Shown: positions 11,200 to 22,261, counted from the first letter of the stretch. The stretch is DNA of 64,000 nucleotides from Cepaea nemoralis (GCA_014155875.1 JACEFZ010026865.1:698501-762500); one strand, 5' to 3'. A program made the numbers and translations. Notes: generated from the letters alone by a model not told the origin.

Positions 11200-11740
11200 T
11201 ATTGTGTGTGGCTTCTGTATGTAAATTACTTCTTCTTTGTTCATCTTCAAACCTCAGTGCAAATGAATACAAAGTGAGCAGCAGTCAATGTTATCTTGTT
11301 GACAGCTCCATAGATAGTTTGTCCTCAGACGGAGTGGGAAAAGGCCAAAATAATGTTTTCCATTCTGTATATGTTGGACACTCCTGCAACAAATGTTTAG
11401 CTGTCATTTTACCATTTCCACAGTTAATTCATCAGTATCTCCTATCTTTAGTTTATTGAACAAGTGGTATTTCATCCTGATGTATACAAGGATTTGACGC
11501 CTGCTTTTGTGGTCTCGTTAAGTGGGTGAAATTCTGTCATTTTGTTGATGGATGAATCCATGAACTGGATTAAAGAATCAGCCTCACTGAAGTATGAAAC
11601 TATCCAGTAGTGCTTAAATCCCTTACCCAGGAATCATCATCACCACCACCAATGTCAGCCCTTGGTCAGGTTCTGAAGTTTAATGATCATTCCATTCCAC
11701 GGTTGTCTCTCTTGTGCCGTTCTCTTTCTGATTCAGTGCC
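11200..11740. other. No gene recognised
   Basis: An open + frame (11130-11459) starts inside the hairpin and has no recognisable domain or splice context. Nothing else supported. Confidence 0.4.
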
Positions 11741-12000
11741 ATAGGACAATAATATATCGCAAAATGTGACCTCGTATTTTGCACAGAAGGATAATATATC
11801 GCCATACTTCGGTCAGCGTGTTATTTGGTTTGGTTCTTGGTATCTTCCGCAGTTTAATGCTCAGTGAAAGGCAATTTACATTGTAATAAGGGAGAGTTTA
11901 TTCGCAGGGCCCTGCGAATAGACACTTCGTTATAATAATTGTTCATTTTTATTGTGTGCCAGGTTTGGTCCAAACCTTTATGTTTGGCACTGAATCAGTT
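11740..12000 (+). repeat. Dispersed repeat R2, copy 1
   Basis: Shares ordered blocks with 17905-18130: ggataata.atcgcca, the tggtatc.ttccgca region, gctcattgaaagg.aattta and ggcagtgaatca. It lies directly upstream of a SINE E copy. Confidence 0.65.
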
Positions 12001-12044
12001 AACTCCCACCACTTCCTGATCACTCCACTCCAGAGTTGTCTGTC

Positions 12045-12260
12045 TTGTGCAATTCTCTTAAGAGCGCTCGTTCTTACACATCCGGTGTGCTACTGCTGAG
12101 GTTAGGGGGGGGGGGGGGGGGGTTCAACCCCTACAGAGGTCAGTTGGACTAACATGTTGACTTCTCGTCCTTAACTTGGGGACGTAAATTACCAATACCT
12201 CTGAACCGGGAATAGGTTTGCCTGATGGCCGGGGACACTGGTAAAAGGAAAAGCTAATCC
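12045..12260 (+). mobile_element. SINE family E copy (plus) with poly-G interruption
   Basis: Contains acacatccggtgtgctactg, a B-box-like ggttcaacccc and the body blocks of the family (gttggactaacatgttgact, gacgtaaattaccaatacct). A run of about 18 G separates the two halves of the tRNA-like head. Confidence 0.7.
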
Positions 12261-12439
12261 ACACACAAAATTCAGTTTAGTGCTACTAACAGTAGTATTT
12301 TAGTAGCGTGTATAAACTACACTCGAGTTCAAAGCGAAATGGTCCACCTGCCTTTAGTGGTCTTCTCTCCCATCTTTGTCTACATTGCAACCTGTATACG
12401 TGGTGCAAGGTGTACTAATAGTTACAGCACAACTTGAAA

Positions 12440-12845
12440 GGACAGACAGTAAAAACTAAGTAACAATTCTCAAGGATAGAAAGCGATAAAGTAACAACTC
12501 TCTGTGATAGCGAGGGATAAGGTAACAACTCCCTTGGATAGAAAACTATAAAGTAGCAACTCTCTGGGATAGAAAAAGACACAAAGTAACAACTCTCTGG
12601 TATAGAATGCGATAAATTAACAACCCTAGGATAGAAGGCAATGAAATAACAACTCTCTAACAGATAAAGTAACAACTCTCTGGGATAGAAAGTGATAAAT
12701 TAACAACTCTAGGATAGAAAGCGGTAAAGTAACAACTCTTTGGGATAGAGAGGGATGATGTAACAACTCTCTAACAATTAAAGTATACAACTCTCTGGGA
12801 TAGAGAGTGGTAAAGTAACAAACATGGGGTAGAAAGAGTTAATGT
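12440..12845 (+). repeat. 31-bp minisatellite
   Basis: About 12 imperfect units of consensus gtaacaactctctgggatag followed by aaagcgataaa, with indels between units. Confidence 0.9.
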
Positions 12846-12908
12846 ACGTGATATCGTTATATGAACGTAATAATTAGCACACAATTCTCATGTAATACGG
12901 TAGCTCAT

Positions 12909-14457
12909 ATTACTCATGTCATAGGTGGTGACTGGGGAGGGTTATGTCATAGGCGGTGACTGGGGAGGGTTATGTCATAGGTGGTGACTGAGGAGGGTTA
13001 TGTCATAGGCGGTGACTGAGGAGGGTTAAGTCATAGGTGGTGACTGAGGAGGGTTAAGTCATAGGTGGTGACTGAGGAGGGTTAAGTCATAGGCGGTGAC
13101 TGAGGAGGGTTAAGTCATAGGTGGTGACTGAGGAGGGTTATGTCATAGGCGGTGACTGAGGAGAGTTAAGTCATAGGTGGTGACTGAGGAGGGTTATGTC
13201 ATAGGCGGTGACTGAGGAGGGTTATGTCATAGGTGGTGACTGGGGAGGGTTATGTCATAGGCGGTGACTGAGGAGGGTTATGTCATAGGTGGTGACTGGG
13301 GAGGGTTATGTCATAGGCGGTGACTGAGGAGGGTTATGTCATAGGTGGTGACTGGGGAGGGTTATGTCATAGGCGGTGACTGGGGAGGGTTATGTCATAG
13401 GTGGTGACTGGGGAGGGTTATGTCATAGGTGGTGACTGAGGAGGGTTAAGTCTTAGGTGGTGACTGGGGAGAGTTATGTCATAGGTGGTGACTGAGGAGG
13501 GTTATGTCATAGGTGGTGACTGAGGAGGGTTATGTCATAGGCGGTGACTGAGGAGGGTTATGTCACAGGTGGTGACTGAGGAGGGTTATGTCATAGGCGG
13601 TGACTGAGGAGGGTTATGTCATAGGCGGTGACTGGGCAGGGTTATGTCATAGGCGGTGACTGAGGAGGGTTATGTCATAGGCGGTGACTGAGGAGGGTTA
13701 TGTCATAGGTGGTGACTGAGGAGGGTTATGTCATAGGCGGTGACTGAGGAGGGTTATGTCATAGGTGGTGACTGAGGAGGGTTATGTCATAGGCGGTGAC
13801 TGAGAAGGGTTATGTCATAGGCGGTGACTGAGGAGGGTTATGTCATAGGCGGTGACTGGGCAGGGTTATGTCATAGGCGGTGACTGGGCAGGGTTATGTC
13901 ATAGGCGGTGACTGAGGAGGGTTATGTCATAGGCGGTGACTGAGGAGGGTTATGTCATAGGTGGTGACTGGGGAGGGTTATGTCATAGGCGGTGACTGAG
14001 GAGGGTTATGTCATAGGTGGTGACTGAGGAGGGTTATGTCATAGGCGGTGACTGAGGAGGGTTATGTCATAGGTGGTGACTGAGGAGGGTTATGTCATAG
14101 GCGGTGACTGAGGAGGGTTATGTCATAGGCGGTGACTGAGGAGGGTTATGTCATAGGTGGTGACTGAGGAGGGTTATGTCACAGGCGGTGACTGAGGAGG
14201 GTTATGTCATAGGCGGTGAATGAGGAGGGTTATGTCATAGGCGGTGACTGAGGAGGGTTATGTCATAGGTGGTGACTGAGGAGGGTTATGTCATAGGCGG
14301 TGACTGAGGAGGGTTATGTCATAGGCGGTGACTGAGGAGGGTTATGTCATAGGCGGTGACTGAGGAGGGTTATGTCATAGGCGGTGACTGAGGAGGGGTA
14401 TGTCATAGGCGGTGACTGGGGAGGGTTATGTCACAGGTGGTGACTGGGGAGGGTTGG
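12909..14457 (+). repeat. 28-bp minisatellite (~55 units)
   Basis: Highly homogeneous units of consensus ggtgactgaggagggttatg followed by tcataggc. The main variants are ggtggtg/ggcggtg, ctgagga/ctgggga and ttatg/ttaag. The array stops about 80 bp before a truncated LINE. Confidence 0.97.
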
Positions 14458-14539
14458 TGTGAGACAGGCTACCTCATCCCGCAAAAACAGAATTATATAA
14501 AACTCGCTGCACAATCCAACCAATCATGAACACGTATAC

Positions 14540-15206
14540 AAATTGTAAAAAGACACAGGTTATGGTCGTCACTAGGACAAAGGAAATACCACAATGTAAT
14601 ATACAAGTAAATGGGAATATTCTTCAACAAGTGAATCGCTACAGTTATCTCGGAACAGTCATAACATTTGATGGGAGATGCCTTGAAGAGATTAGAACAA
14701 GAATTGCCAATGCGAAGGTAGCCTTTTGCAAGATGGAAAACATACTGACCAATAAACAGATGTAAATTGCTACGAGAAAAAGAGTGATGAGGTGCTACAT
14801 AGAGCCTGTACTTTTGTATGGATGTGAAAATTGGACAATGAGCAGTCAAGCTGAAAAACATCTGATGGCTGCAGAAATGTGGTTTCTGAGGAAAATGCAA
14901 AGAATACCATGGACAGACAGAAACACCAATGAGCAAATTCTACAAGAAGCAGATGAAAACCGTATAATTAGACATATACAGTCACAATTTGTTGGACACG
15001 TTATGAGAAGAAATAACTTAGAGAACTTGGTGACAACTGGCAGTATTGAGGGGAAAAGAACAGGGTGACGACAGAGAAGTAAATTTCTGGATGGCTTGGT
15101 CACATGGCATGGTCGAGACAAGAACACGGAGCTGATCTACGACTCTTGTGATCGTGTGAGATGGCGAAACATGACCGTCAACGCTAGTCGGCATGGCACA
15201 TCATGA
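14540..15206 (+). mobile_element. RTE-like LINE family A, 5'-truncated copy
   Basis: Begins within the RT C-terminal region (NCKKTQVMVVTR) and runs through the YLGTVITFDGRC, YIEPVLLYGCE.WTMSS and MWFLRKMQRI.WTDR blocks to the LENLVTTG...GKR tail, ending at ggcatggcacatcatga. A stop near 14763 and a frameshift near 15065 break the frame. By eye very close to 61830-62260 and 62980-63208. No endonuclease or catalytic YADD is included, so it is a dead fragment. Confidence 0.88.
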
Positions 15207-15239
15207 TACAAGAGCATAGGTGAGGGTTGGTTGATGACC

Positions 15240-15465
15240 CATACTTTATTGGGAAATGAAAGGAAGAAGAAAAAAAGCAACAGCAGCAGAGGAGGAGGAG
15301 AAGAACAATAGTACCAAGAAGAGAAAGAGGAGGAGGAGAAATAGGACGAGACATGAATCAAGACATTAAGCAATATATACAGCTCTCTATAAAATTATTC
15401 ATGAGCAATAGTGGCTGTATGTTACCTCATTTCTAGAACAAATGCACTTTGTTTATATTTCCAGA
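15240..15465. other. Purine-rich stretch, no gene recognised
   Basis: A/G-rich (gaagaagaaaaaaagcaac...) with no motif; likely a degenerate microsatellite tail after the LINE. Confidence 0.4.
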
Positions 15466-16130
15466 ATAGGGTTGCCAGACGCCCCGGTGTTAACAGGACA
15501 TTCCTGGTTTTTTGATAAAATAATTGGCTGTCCTAAAGAATAAAAAATGCTTTCGGGATGCAATTTATCTCGGTTTTATTTTCCTGCCAAATAAAGTCGC
15601 TCAAAAGTCGACAGGATCGACTTCATTGCACCGGGTTTTTATCCCATATGGCCCAGTCTCTTTCCGCAGCGTCGTACAAAGCACGAACTGCGTAGCTCCA
15701 GCGACGACCCCCGGGAATCTCCGAAAAAAATGTACCCGTGAACCGAAGGACACTGCCCGGAATCGAACCCATAACCTTCGGAGCCCGAGTGAGACGGCGT
15801 GACGTCTTCTCCACGGAGACTCCCTTTCCTGTCAAATGACATATTTAATTAAATGCAAATCTTTCTGGATTTTCATTTGGTAGAAATGTTTCTCACTGTC
15901 TCTGCTGTGACTTGTGCAGAATTAGTTTCAAGCTTTACTATTAGCACAGGCCGTTCAGCGGAAAGAGACCATATGGGATCAAACCCGGCCCAACGAAGTC
16001 GAAACTCCCCCCCCCCCCCACCTTTTTTTTAAAAGTGGCAGTTATTATTGTTCTAAAATGTTTGATTATTTGTTTGCTTAAGAGAAATGTCCAGGTTTCT
16101 CAGTTACACAATCTAGCAACCCTATTCAAG
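15466..16130. repeat. Inverted-repeat-bounded segment containing SINE D sequences
   Basis: gaatagggttgccaga at 15466 recurs inverted near 16110-16130 (tctagcaaccctattc). Between them lie a minus SINE D copy (15600-15832) and a plus SINE D tail piece (~15945-16010), so part of the symmetry comes from opposed SINEs. The segment ends 14 bp past the ZP gene stop and therefore probably forms its 3' UTR or downstream flank. Confidence 0.5.
15600..15832 (-). mobile_element. tRNA-derived SINE, family D (minus)
   Basis: The minus strand has an A-box-like region (gtggagaagacgtcac), then a consensus B box in ggttatgggttcgattccgg, followed by a body with acgcagttcgtgctttgt and gaagtcgatcctgtcgactt. The family recurs at 25985-26310 (+). 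It resembles a polymerase III internal promoter; it is not an intact tRNA. Confidence 0.75.
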
Positions 16131-16143
16131 TACGGGGAAAGGC

Positions 16144-16406
16144 TTAGAAGCCATTGTCGTGAGCGTTATTCAATTCCATGCGAGGAAAGCGAAGTCCCTC
16201 CACTGGGCGGGGATAATGATCAGGCCGTTCCGGGTATGTCTTCTTGGACTGCATCAGCTGAAAGATCAGACACGCTGATAAGAGGAGCAGCAGGAAAACA
16301 CAAACACCCAAGATGACCACGGCTATTGTGAATTTATAAACCGAGCAAGGTTCGGCTGGGGTTTGACTTGTGACCTGTTCACTGTTGTCTGATGGTGAAT
16401 CTGATT
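16144..16406 (-). CDS. EGF/ZP-domain membrane protein, last coding exon (transmembrane and tail)
   Basis: Acceptor ...tatcgtacag|AATCAG; phase 1, matching the phase-1 donor of the exon at 17702. It encodes a polar Ser/Asp/Gln-rich stalk, an uninterrupted hydrophobic helix (starting FTIAVVILGVCVFLLLLLSA, about 26 residues), then a basic stop-transfer KK and a ~33-residue cytoplasmic tail with Tyr and Pro residues, ending NAHDNGF-stop. This is the type I membrane anchor usual after the ZP module and its cleavage site. The tail has no motif I recognise. This exon plus nine others give a continuous frame (57938 to 16144). Polyadenylation site not placed. Confidence 0.88.
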
Positions 16407-16439
16407 CTGTACGATACACAAAATACCGATAGGTTAATA

Positions 16440-16830
<391 letters not shown>

Positions 16831-16831
16831 G

Positions 16832-17515
16832 TCGACCCGGCCCGGCTTCGCCTAGACCCTGGCGGGGAGCATCTAATTTAATTCATATTCGGCCCCTGCT
16901 CCCGTTCCCAAAAAAGACGACCCGGCCCGGCTTCGCCCAGTCCCTTGTGGGGAGCGTCTCATTTAATTCATATTAGTAGTTATATAAGCTCCCGTTCCCG
17001 TTCTAGGAAATATGGCGAACAGATTGGAAGAGAACGATCTTCATCCCAATAACTAAATAGGGCAATCGAAGAGAAATAAAAAGATGAGTTAGAACATGTT
17101 CACGTATTTAAAATAGATGCATTATTTTTATGAAAACTTTAAAAATGCCTTAAAGATTTTATCACTATATATTATAACGCATATGCCTGTAGATAACTGT
17201 AGAGAAAATGTCCACCTTTTTGAGAAATAAGCAACAATTATTTTAATTATATATATAGCAATGCTGTTAAAAGTTATGTCACTTGATATAACTTTTCTTA
17301 AGTTAAGTCCTCTCGCTATATATAAATTATAATGTAATTACAAAATTAAATTTTATTTTGTAAATAACTGTTTGTAAACTAAAAAAAACTATGCCAGTTG
17401 GCAGCACGGGAATGAGAAGAACATGCGTAGAAAATTTTATCTCAATCGGATGGACCGTTCGCGAACGCATAAATAACATACCTATAGACAGACATACATT
17501 GTATTTTATATATAT
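16832..17515 (+). mobile_element. GCCCGG-headed dispersed element, near complete
   Basis: Head modules gacccggcccggcttcgcc...catttaattcatatt (two in tandem), an AT-rich body (gcattatttttatgaaaact...), and a tail with atctcaatcggatggaccg, ttcgcgaacgcat and a short gacagac run ending in ttatatatatag. Head, body and tail recur together at 27092-28112 (+) and 38668-39985 (-). No coding capacity; non-autonomous element of unknown class. Confidence 0.75.
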
Positions 17516-17701
17516 AGATTATATTATCTTTAATTTAATTTAATCCACCCATCCATCTATCCATCCGTCTTCTGTCTGTCTGTCTTCCCGATTCTCTCTA
17601 TTTGTTTGTCTGTCTGTCTGTCTGCTTGCCTACCGCTCTATGCGCCTGTCTGTCTATCTGTCTGCCTGCTGATTTCTTAATAAATGTGACACGTCTCTGA
17701 C

Positions 17702-17837
17702 CTTGTTGTCCGGGCCCCACCACATGAACCGTGTTTGCTCCTATAGTGGCCACCTTCGGCTCGTTCCCTGCCTCACGCTTTCGCACCCCCGAGCTGTTCG
17801 CTGGTGGCGCCGTGCTGGCCTCATCTGAGCAGCTTGA
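17702..17837 (-). CDS. EGF/ZP-domain membrane protein, exon with end of ZP-C and furin-type site
   Basis: Acceptor ...gtttcatgaag|TCAAGC (phase 0) and donor ACAAG|gtcaga (phase 1), matching the 21581 exon upstream and the 16406 exon downstream. It opens SSCSDE, supplying the last ZP-C cysteine, then a Ser/Pro/Ala linker and GVRKREAG. RKR followed by E is the consensus furin-type cleavage site that normally releases ZP proteins. It then has a hydrophobic IGANTVHVVG strand in the position of the external hydrophobic patch that blocks premature ZP polymerisation. The acceptor pyrimidine tract is weak, but phase and domain order strongly support the exon. Confidence 0.85.
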
Positions 17838-17904
17838 CTTCATGAAACATGTAAATGGCACGTGATTATAAGTGTGGGTAGACAGGTGGTAGCAGTTGTA
17901 ACTG

Positions 17905-18130
17905 ATATAGTGACGAAGGATAATAAATCGCCAAACGTGACCTCCCACTTGGAGAGATGGACAATATATTGCCATGCTAGGGTCATCGTATAATTTGTTT
18001 TGTTTCGTGGTATCCTTCGCAATTTCAGTGCTCATTGAAAGGAAATTTACAGTATAATGCTTGTTCATGTGATTGTGTACCTTGTTTGGTCCACGCTTAC
18101 TTATTTGTTGGGCAGTGAATCAGATAAAGA
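17905..18130 (+). repeat. Dispersed repeat R2, copy 2
   Basis: Matches 11740-12000 in ordered blocks (aggataataaatcgccaaac, tgctcattgaaaggaaattta, ggcagtgaatcagat). No coding content. Confidence 0.65.
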
Positions 18131-18321
18131 AATCATGACAGGGTTTTGTTGCATGTCCTTTACAGCACGTCCCAATCAACTTTATCCTTTTTGGGCTGTT
18201 CGCTAATTTACTAGATTGACAACGCATTAAAATTGAGAATTATCAAATGCTATGTATATTCAACACTACTATAGGCTACGGCGCAGAAAAATCAGTTGGG
18301 GAACCCCTTGAGACCACTAAG

Positions 18322-18461
18322 ACAGTCCATAAATAAACACACATAGTATTGTTTGGCGCTCATAGAAGGAGAAGGAAGTAGAAATGTGCGTCCTCTAATC
18401 TCTACTTCTTTCTTCTCCTTCTATGAGCGCCCAGCAATACTATGTGTGTTATTTATGGACT
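18322..18461. repeat. Large near-perfect hairpin (foldback), ~60-bp arms
   Basis: Arm 1 18324-18382 (agtccataaataaacacaca...) and arm 2 18401-18461 (...tgtgtgttatttatggact) are almost fully complementary around an ~18-nt loop. Fold energy would be very high in RNA from either strand. Confidence 0.92.
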
Positions 18462-18640
18462 ATACGACGGTGAAGCCTGGACAATGAACAAGCAATCATA
18501 CAATCGAATAGTGGCGCTGTAGACGTGGATATACAGAAGAATGTGTCGTATTTAATAGAAATAAAAACAATCAAATACAGAGGTTCTAGAAACATTTGGA
18601 ATTAAAAGAGAGTTGAAAGAAATTAAAGAGGTAAGTGGGG
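18462..18640 (+). mobile_element. Decayed RTE-like LINE fragment
   Basis: The + translation shows YDGEAWTMNKQSYNRIVAL, TWIYRRMCRI and a downstream EVLETFGIKRELKEIKE block. These parallel the YGCETWTM..Q...I.AFE.W..RRMLRI region of RTE-type RT. It abuts the 18322 hairpin. Contains stops. Confidence 0.65.
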
Positions 18641-18769
18641 TATTTCGTGCACATTAAAAGACATAACACTCTTATAAAAACCACACTGAAGGGTACGGCA
18701 GAAGGCATGTGAGCAAGATGTGGACAACGCTAACAGAGAGTGAAAGAGGGGGGGGATGTGTTCGATAGT

Positions 18770-18910
18770 GATAAAGTTGGCATTGATAGAGGGATGCATA
18801 GTGCCAGTAACAGAGAGAGAGAGAGGCTGGCAGTGATAGAGAGATGCATAGTGCCAGTAACAGAGTGAGAGAGAGAGGCTGGCAGTGATAGAAAGATGCA
18901 TAGTGCCAGT

Positions 18911-18944
<34 letters not shown>

Positions 18945-18962
18945 CTGGCAGTGATAGAGAAA
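18770..18962 (+). repeat. ~57-bp tandem repeat with internal (AG)n
   Basis: Three to four copies of gatgcatagtgccagtaaca, (ga)n and ggctggcagtgataga. Open frames here (Leu/Ser-rich or Arg/Glu-rich) are artefacts. Confidence 0.9.
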
Positions 18963-19224
18963 CAAATGATGGCAAAAATAGAGATTTAGATGATGGCCAA
19001 CATACAAAAAGGTTACGCAAAGATAGCGTGGTTAGCTGTGTAATTGATCGAGAGATACGTGTTGGTTATTTACTTAAAGGGGTGAGGGTAAATATGTTAC
19101 ACGCGGCAATAATGGCCCTGTGAGATACTTGAACATTCTCCACGCCATACACGACAGCCTAGCTCGATCCAGCCTTAAGTGCTACCAGGAAATGTTTTGC
19201 GGAGTAAAGGCGCATATTGGCAAC

Positions 19225-19322
19225 ATCACCCCTGGACTGCCGACTGGTCTAGACAAATATCACCCCTGGACTGCCGACTGGTCTAGACAAATATCACCCC
19301 TGGACTGCCGACTGGTCTAGAA
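19225..19322 (+). repeat. 34-bp tandem repeat, three copies
   Basis: Three near-identical units beginning atcacccctggactgccgac and containing tggtctagacaa. Confidence 0.92.
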
Positions 19323-20205
19323 AAAAATGGGCCGAAAGCCAAATACACCTTTGAGGTGCGTAAAGGGACTTTTACTGACTTGTACACAAGAGCTGAGCCA
19401 GGATCAGAGCCATTACCCCATATGGACAACAATCGCCTTCGGATTAAAAAGCGTGTGAGAGTCAAATCATGGGCAGCTGCTTTTGCGGCTGATTCAGTCA
19501 CAGGACTATCATTCTGAGTCGGTGATGGACCCTAACTATAACTTCTCCTTGAGGTTGAACGTGGTAGGTGTAAGGGTAGCATCGACATCGAAACTACAGA
19601 CACAAACTGCACTAACGAAACGACAATAGTCTTCGTCAGCGGTTAAGCAGCGTGAAACAAGAACTCTCTACTGAGCAATAGAAAAGTTCTAATTCACAGA
19701 CGTCAATGCGCGAACACTAGAAGTAGAATTGGAAAAATTTCTAGAACACAGTCGCAAGTCATGAAATTGTCGTTGCGGTTAGAGCCTTCGTCAGGACACA
19801 AAAAACGAGCATACACTGGTTAATAACAATATGTTGCATGTCCTGTGCAGGATTTTCTATACAAGTGTACGTTCAGTAGTTTGCCATAGCTTTCTGAACG
19901 AGAAGTCAACAAGTCAACGTTTAAAGTCTTTAATACCGGTGTAGGGGATTTAACCATCTACTTCGCTGTCAGCGCACAGGCAGTTTAAGAGTGATATGGC
20001 TACATCTCTCTCTCCCTCTGTATGTGTGTGTGTGTCTATATAGACAGGTAGGTGGGTAGGTAGGTTGATTGATTATTTAGATGCTCGAGAACATGTTGGC
20101 AATGCTGCAACGGAGGCACGCTTGCCTGTCGCTCTGTTAGTCAAGTGTTCGAGCCCACCACCTCCTCCTCCCGAGGTTTTTTGTGTTTTGTTTTCTAAAT
20201 ACCCT
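19323..20205. other. Unassigned retroelement-like DNA
   Basis: A + frame of about 60 codons just after the 34-bp repeat is open but unrecognised (contains MDNNRLRIKKRVRVKSWAA). 19760-19810 has gttgcggttagagccttcgt next to caggacacaaaaaac, a motif that recurs in variant form at 21413-21455 and 31335-31375. It may be a shared retroelement end. Confidence 0.4.
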
Positions 20206-20210
20206 AGGCC

Positions 20211-20438
20211 GGTCTCCCTGGCCGAGGCGTTAGCAGCTTTCTCCGTAACCCCGAATACTCTCGTGGTTGACGTGAACGCACGAGAATTGGAAGCTTTTCG
20301 AGTCGCGCCAGTGACTTATGAGAGTATGGAGCCGGTTGCTCAGAAAGCAGTGGCAAACTACTGAGCGTAATCTTGCCAAGAAATCAACAATCAGCTGAAA
20401 GATGCTGATGTTGACAGCGATGTCCTGTAAAGGATATG
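20211..20438 (+). mobile_element. tRNA-derived SINE, family A (plus)
   Basis: The head has an A-box-like ctggccgaggcgttagcagc and cccgaatactctcgtg. The body ends with the shared tail cagaaagcagtggcaaacta ... ttgccaagaaatcaac ... gttgacagcgatgtcctgta then aaggatatg. Minus copies at 21969-22200 and 30389-30616 match over the full length. Confidence 0.82.
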
Positions 20439-20589
20439 CAAAACACAATGCCCTAGACCCCATGCCCACCCAGCCTTAAACGGGTAGCAAGGGTGTCTTG
20501 GGAAGTGAAGCTGGCCGCCGTCATATTGACCCCATAACCACCCTTAGTCCCGATTGATCTATACACATATGAGCCTAGCACTATATACC

Positions 20590-20817
20590 CTTGTGGCGAA
20601 GAGGTTACCGACGCAGTTCGTAATCTCGCATACCCGCGTTCGAAACACAGCTGTGGGCGATTTGGCAGCAGACCGCCTTGCGTTGGTTTTTTTACGAAAT
20701 GGTATGGGTGCCGGTCGTTCAGAAAGCAATGGCAAAGTACTGAACGTAAACTTGCCAAGAGATCACGACAGCAAAATAAATGCTGGTGTTGACTGCGACG
20801 TCCTGTAAAGGATATGG
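20590..20817 (+). mobile_element. tRNA-derived SINE, family B (plus)
   Basis: A-box-like ttgtggcgaagaggttacc and B-box-like gcgttcgaaac form the head; body gcgatttggcagcagaccgc. The tail cagaaagcaatggcaaagta ... gttgactgcgacgtcctgta then aaggatatg is homologous to the family A tail although the heads differ. Copies also at 31619-31845, 57379-57590 and, decayed, 29650-29810. Confidence 0.82.
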
Positions 20818-21046
20818 AAATAACTTAAAGGCGCGTAAACGGGTCTTTAACTTGTCCCACTTAACTGGGTTGCAGTGGGTCACAACACAAAATATGACTG
20901 GCAAAGTCGAGGGGTGACATAACACAGGCAATTACAATCCACAGAAGTCTTTGTTAAGGGGACGCCAACAAGAAAACACTAAAATATATTCAAAACAATG
21001 TTTTTCCGTAGTGAATGTGAATAATGAAGACACAAGCAATAGACTG

Positions 21047-21318
21047 CACGATTTATTGCCTGGCATATTTCGCTGCATCTCGTCAGGTATATACTGCAGA
21101 AATCACACAACAGCTGGCAGAAGTGATTGCCATTCATTTACAGAAACCAACTTTGTGCAAACAAGAAGTCACGCTAGTCAGTTTAAAATTACCGCGTTAG
21201 ACAATTGACATCAGTATGTGAATACGTATGTTGTATATTTCAGCTTCAAGGATTTATCTAATTAGTTTATGTTGTGTGATCTCTGCAATATGTACCAGAC
21301 GAGATACAACTGAAATAT
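21047..21318. repeat. Foldback element sharing arms with the 11108 hairpin
   Basis: gcctggcatatttcgctgca ... tgcagaaatcacacaaca (21047-21112) pairs imperfectly with tgttgtgtgatctctgcaat...gacgagatac (21270-21318) across ~155 bp of unique sequence. The outer sequence cacgatttattgcctg is the same as at 11107. Confidence 0.75.
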
Positions 21319-21580
21319 ACAACAGAGGGGAGTACTTCCCTGTAAGATGTGTAATCCAGTGAGTGAATCCACAAAAACAAGAAAAAGAATTGGTCAGCTG
21401 TACTACAAAATGGACGTTGCGGCTAAAGCCTCCATCAGCACAAAAAACAACAACCATATACGGATACATCTATGTAATCTTAGATGGTTGGTAGTGTCTT
21501 GTCTTATCTTTGCTTGATCCTAATAATTGTGACCCTAATAAAATTGATTTGATTTGATTTGATCCACCTGAACAACTCAC

Positions 21581-21761
21581 CTGTGCGCAGTCTCCAGGCT
21601 TATCCTTGGAACATAATCCGACAACACAGGTAAAACCCAGAAGCTGAGAGCTGCCCACAAATATGAAGGCTCGGAGCACTACATCGGTCGTCGTGTTCGT
21701 GCCTGTGATCGTTTTTTTCGGCAATCCGGCAAAAATAGATCTGGCTTCTGGAGTGGGGCAC
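21581..21761 (-). CDS. EGF/ZP-domain membrane protein, exon with core of ZP-C
   Basis: Acceptor ...gtatgccag|GTGCCC (phase 2) and donor GCACAG|gtgagt (phase 0). It begins CPTPEA, which with the preceding exon's ...DG gives the GCP motif of ZP-C. It continues with the strand TTDVVLRAFIFVGSS (the F-x-F pattern before the conserved cysteines), then GFTCVVGLCSKDKPGDC, the C-x-v-x-x-C...C cluster diagnostic of the ZP-C subdomain. Length and cysteine spacing fit the family. Neighbours on the - strand: 28470-28560 upstream, 17702-17837 downstream. Confidence 0.93.
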
Positions 21762-21968
21762 CTGGCATACAAGGAAACAGATTGAGCAGCCAACTATGGT
21801 AAATGTGTAAATAATTTTAGTGACAACATTACAACGTATGGGGCAGTCTTTGTGCACACTGAGAAACAAACAAGGGCGATTAAAAAAACAACATAAATAA
21901 TTTCATGGAAAATGATTAACACCTATAGTCGACGTATGATAGATGTAGATATATTTTGTTTTTTAATT

Positions 21969-22200
21969 CGCATATCCTTTACAGGACATCGCTGTCAACA
22001 GCAGCATCTTTCAGCTGTCTGTTGATTTCTTGGCAAGATTACGCTCAGTAGTTTGCCATTGCTTTCTGAGCGGCCGGCTCAGTTATCCCGCAAGTCACCA
22101 GCGGGGGTAGAACTGCTTCCAGTTCTCGCCCACTACGAGACTCTGCGTGATAAACGGGATTATGGAGAAAGTGGTGTAACCCCTCGGCAGAGAGACCGGC
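21969..22200 (-). mobile_element. SINE family A (minus)
   Basis: Full-length minus copy: tail gcatatcctttacaggacat at 21969 and head ...gagagaccggc at 22200. Same order as the + copy at 20211. Confidence 0.82.
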
Positions 22201-22261
22201 ATGTAGATATTACAGTTCATAATACTGAATAAATGGAAATCCGTATCCACTGGGATTCTCT

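Noticed and set aside
14493..14936. 147-codon minus frame
   Set aside because: Antisense of LINE A RT; the sense translation carries the conserved motifs.
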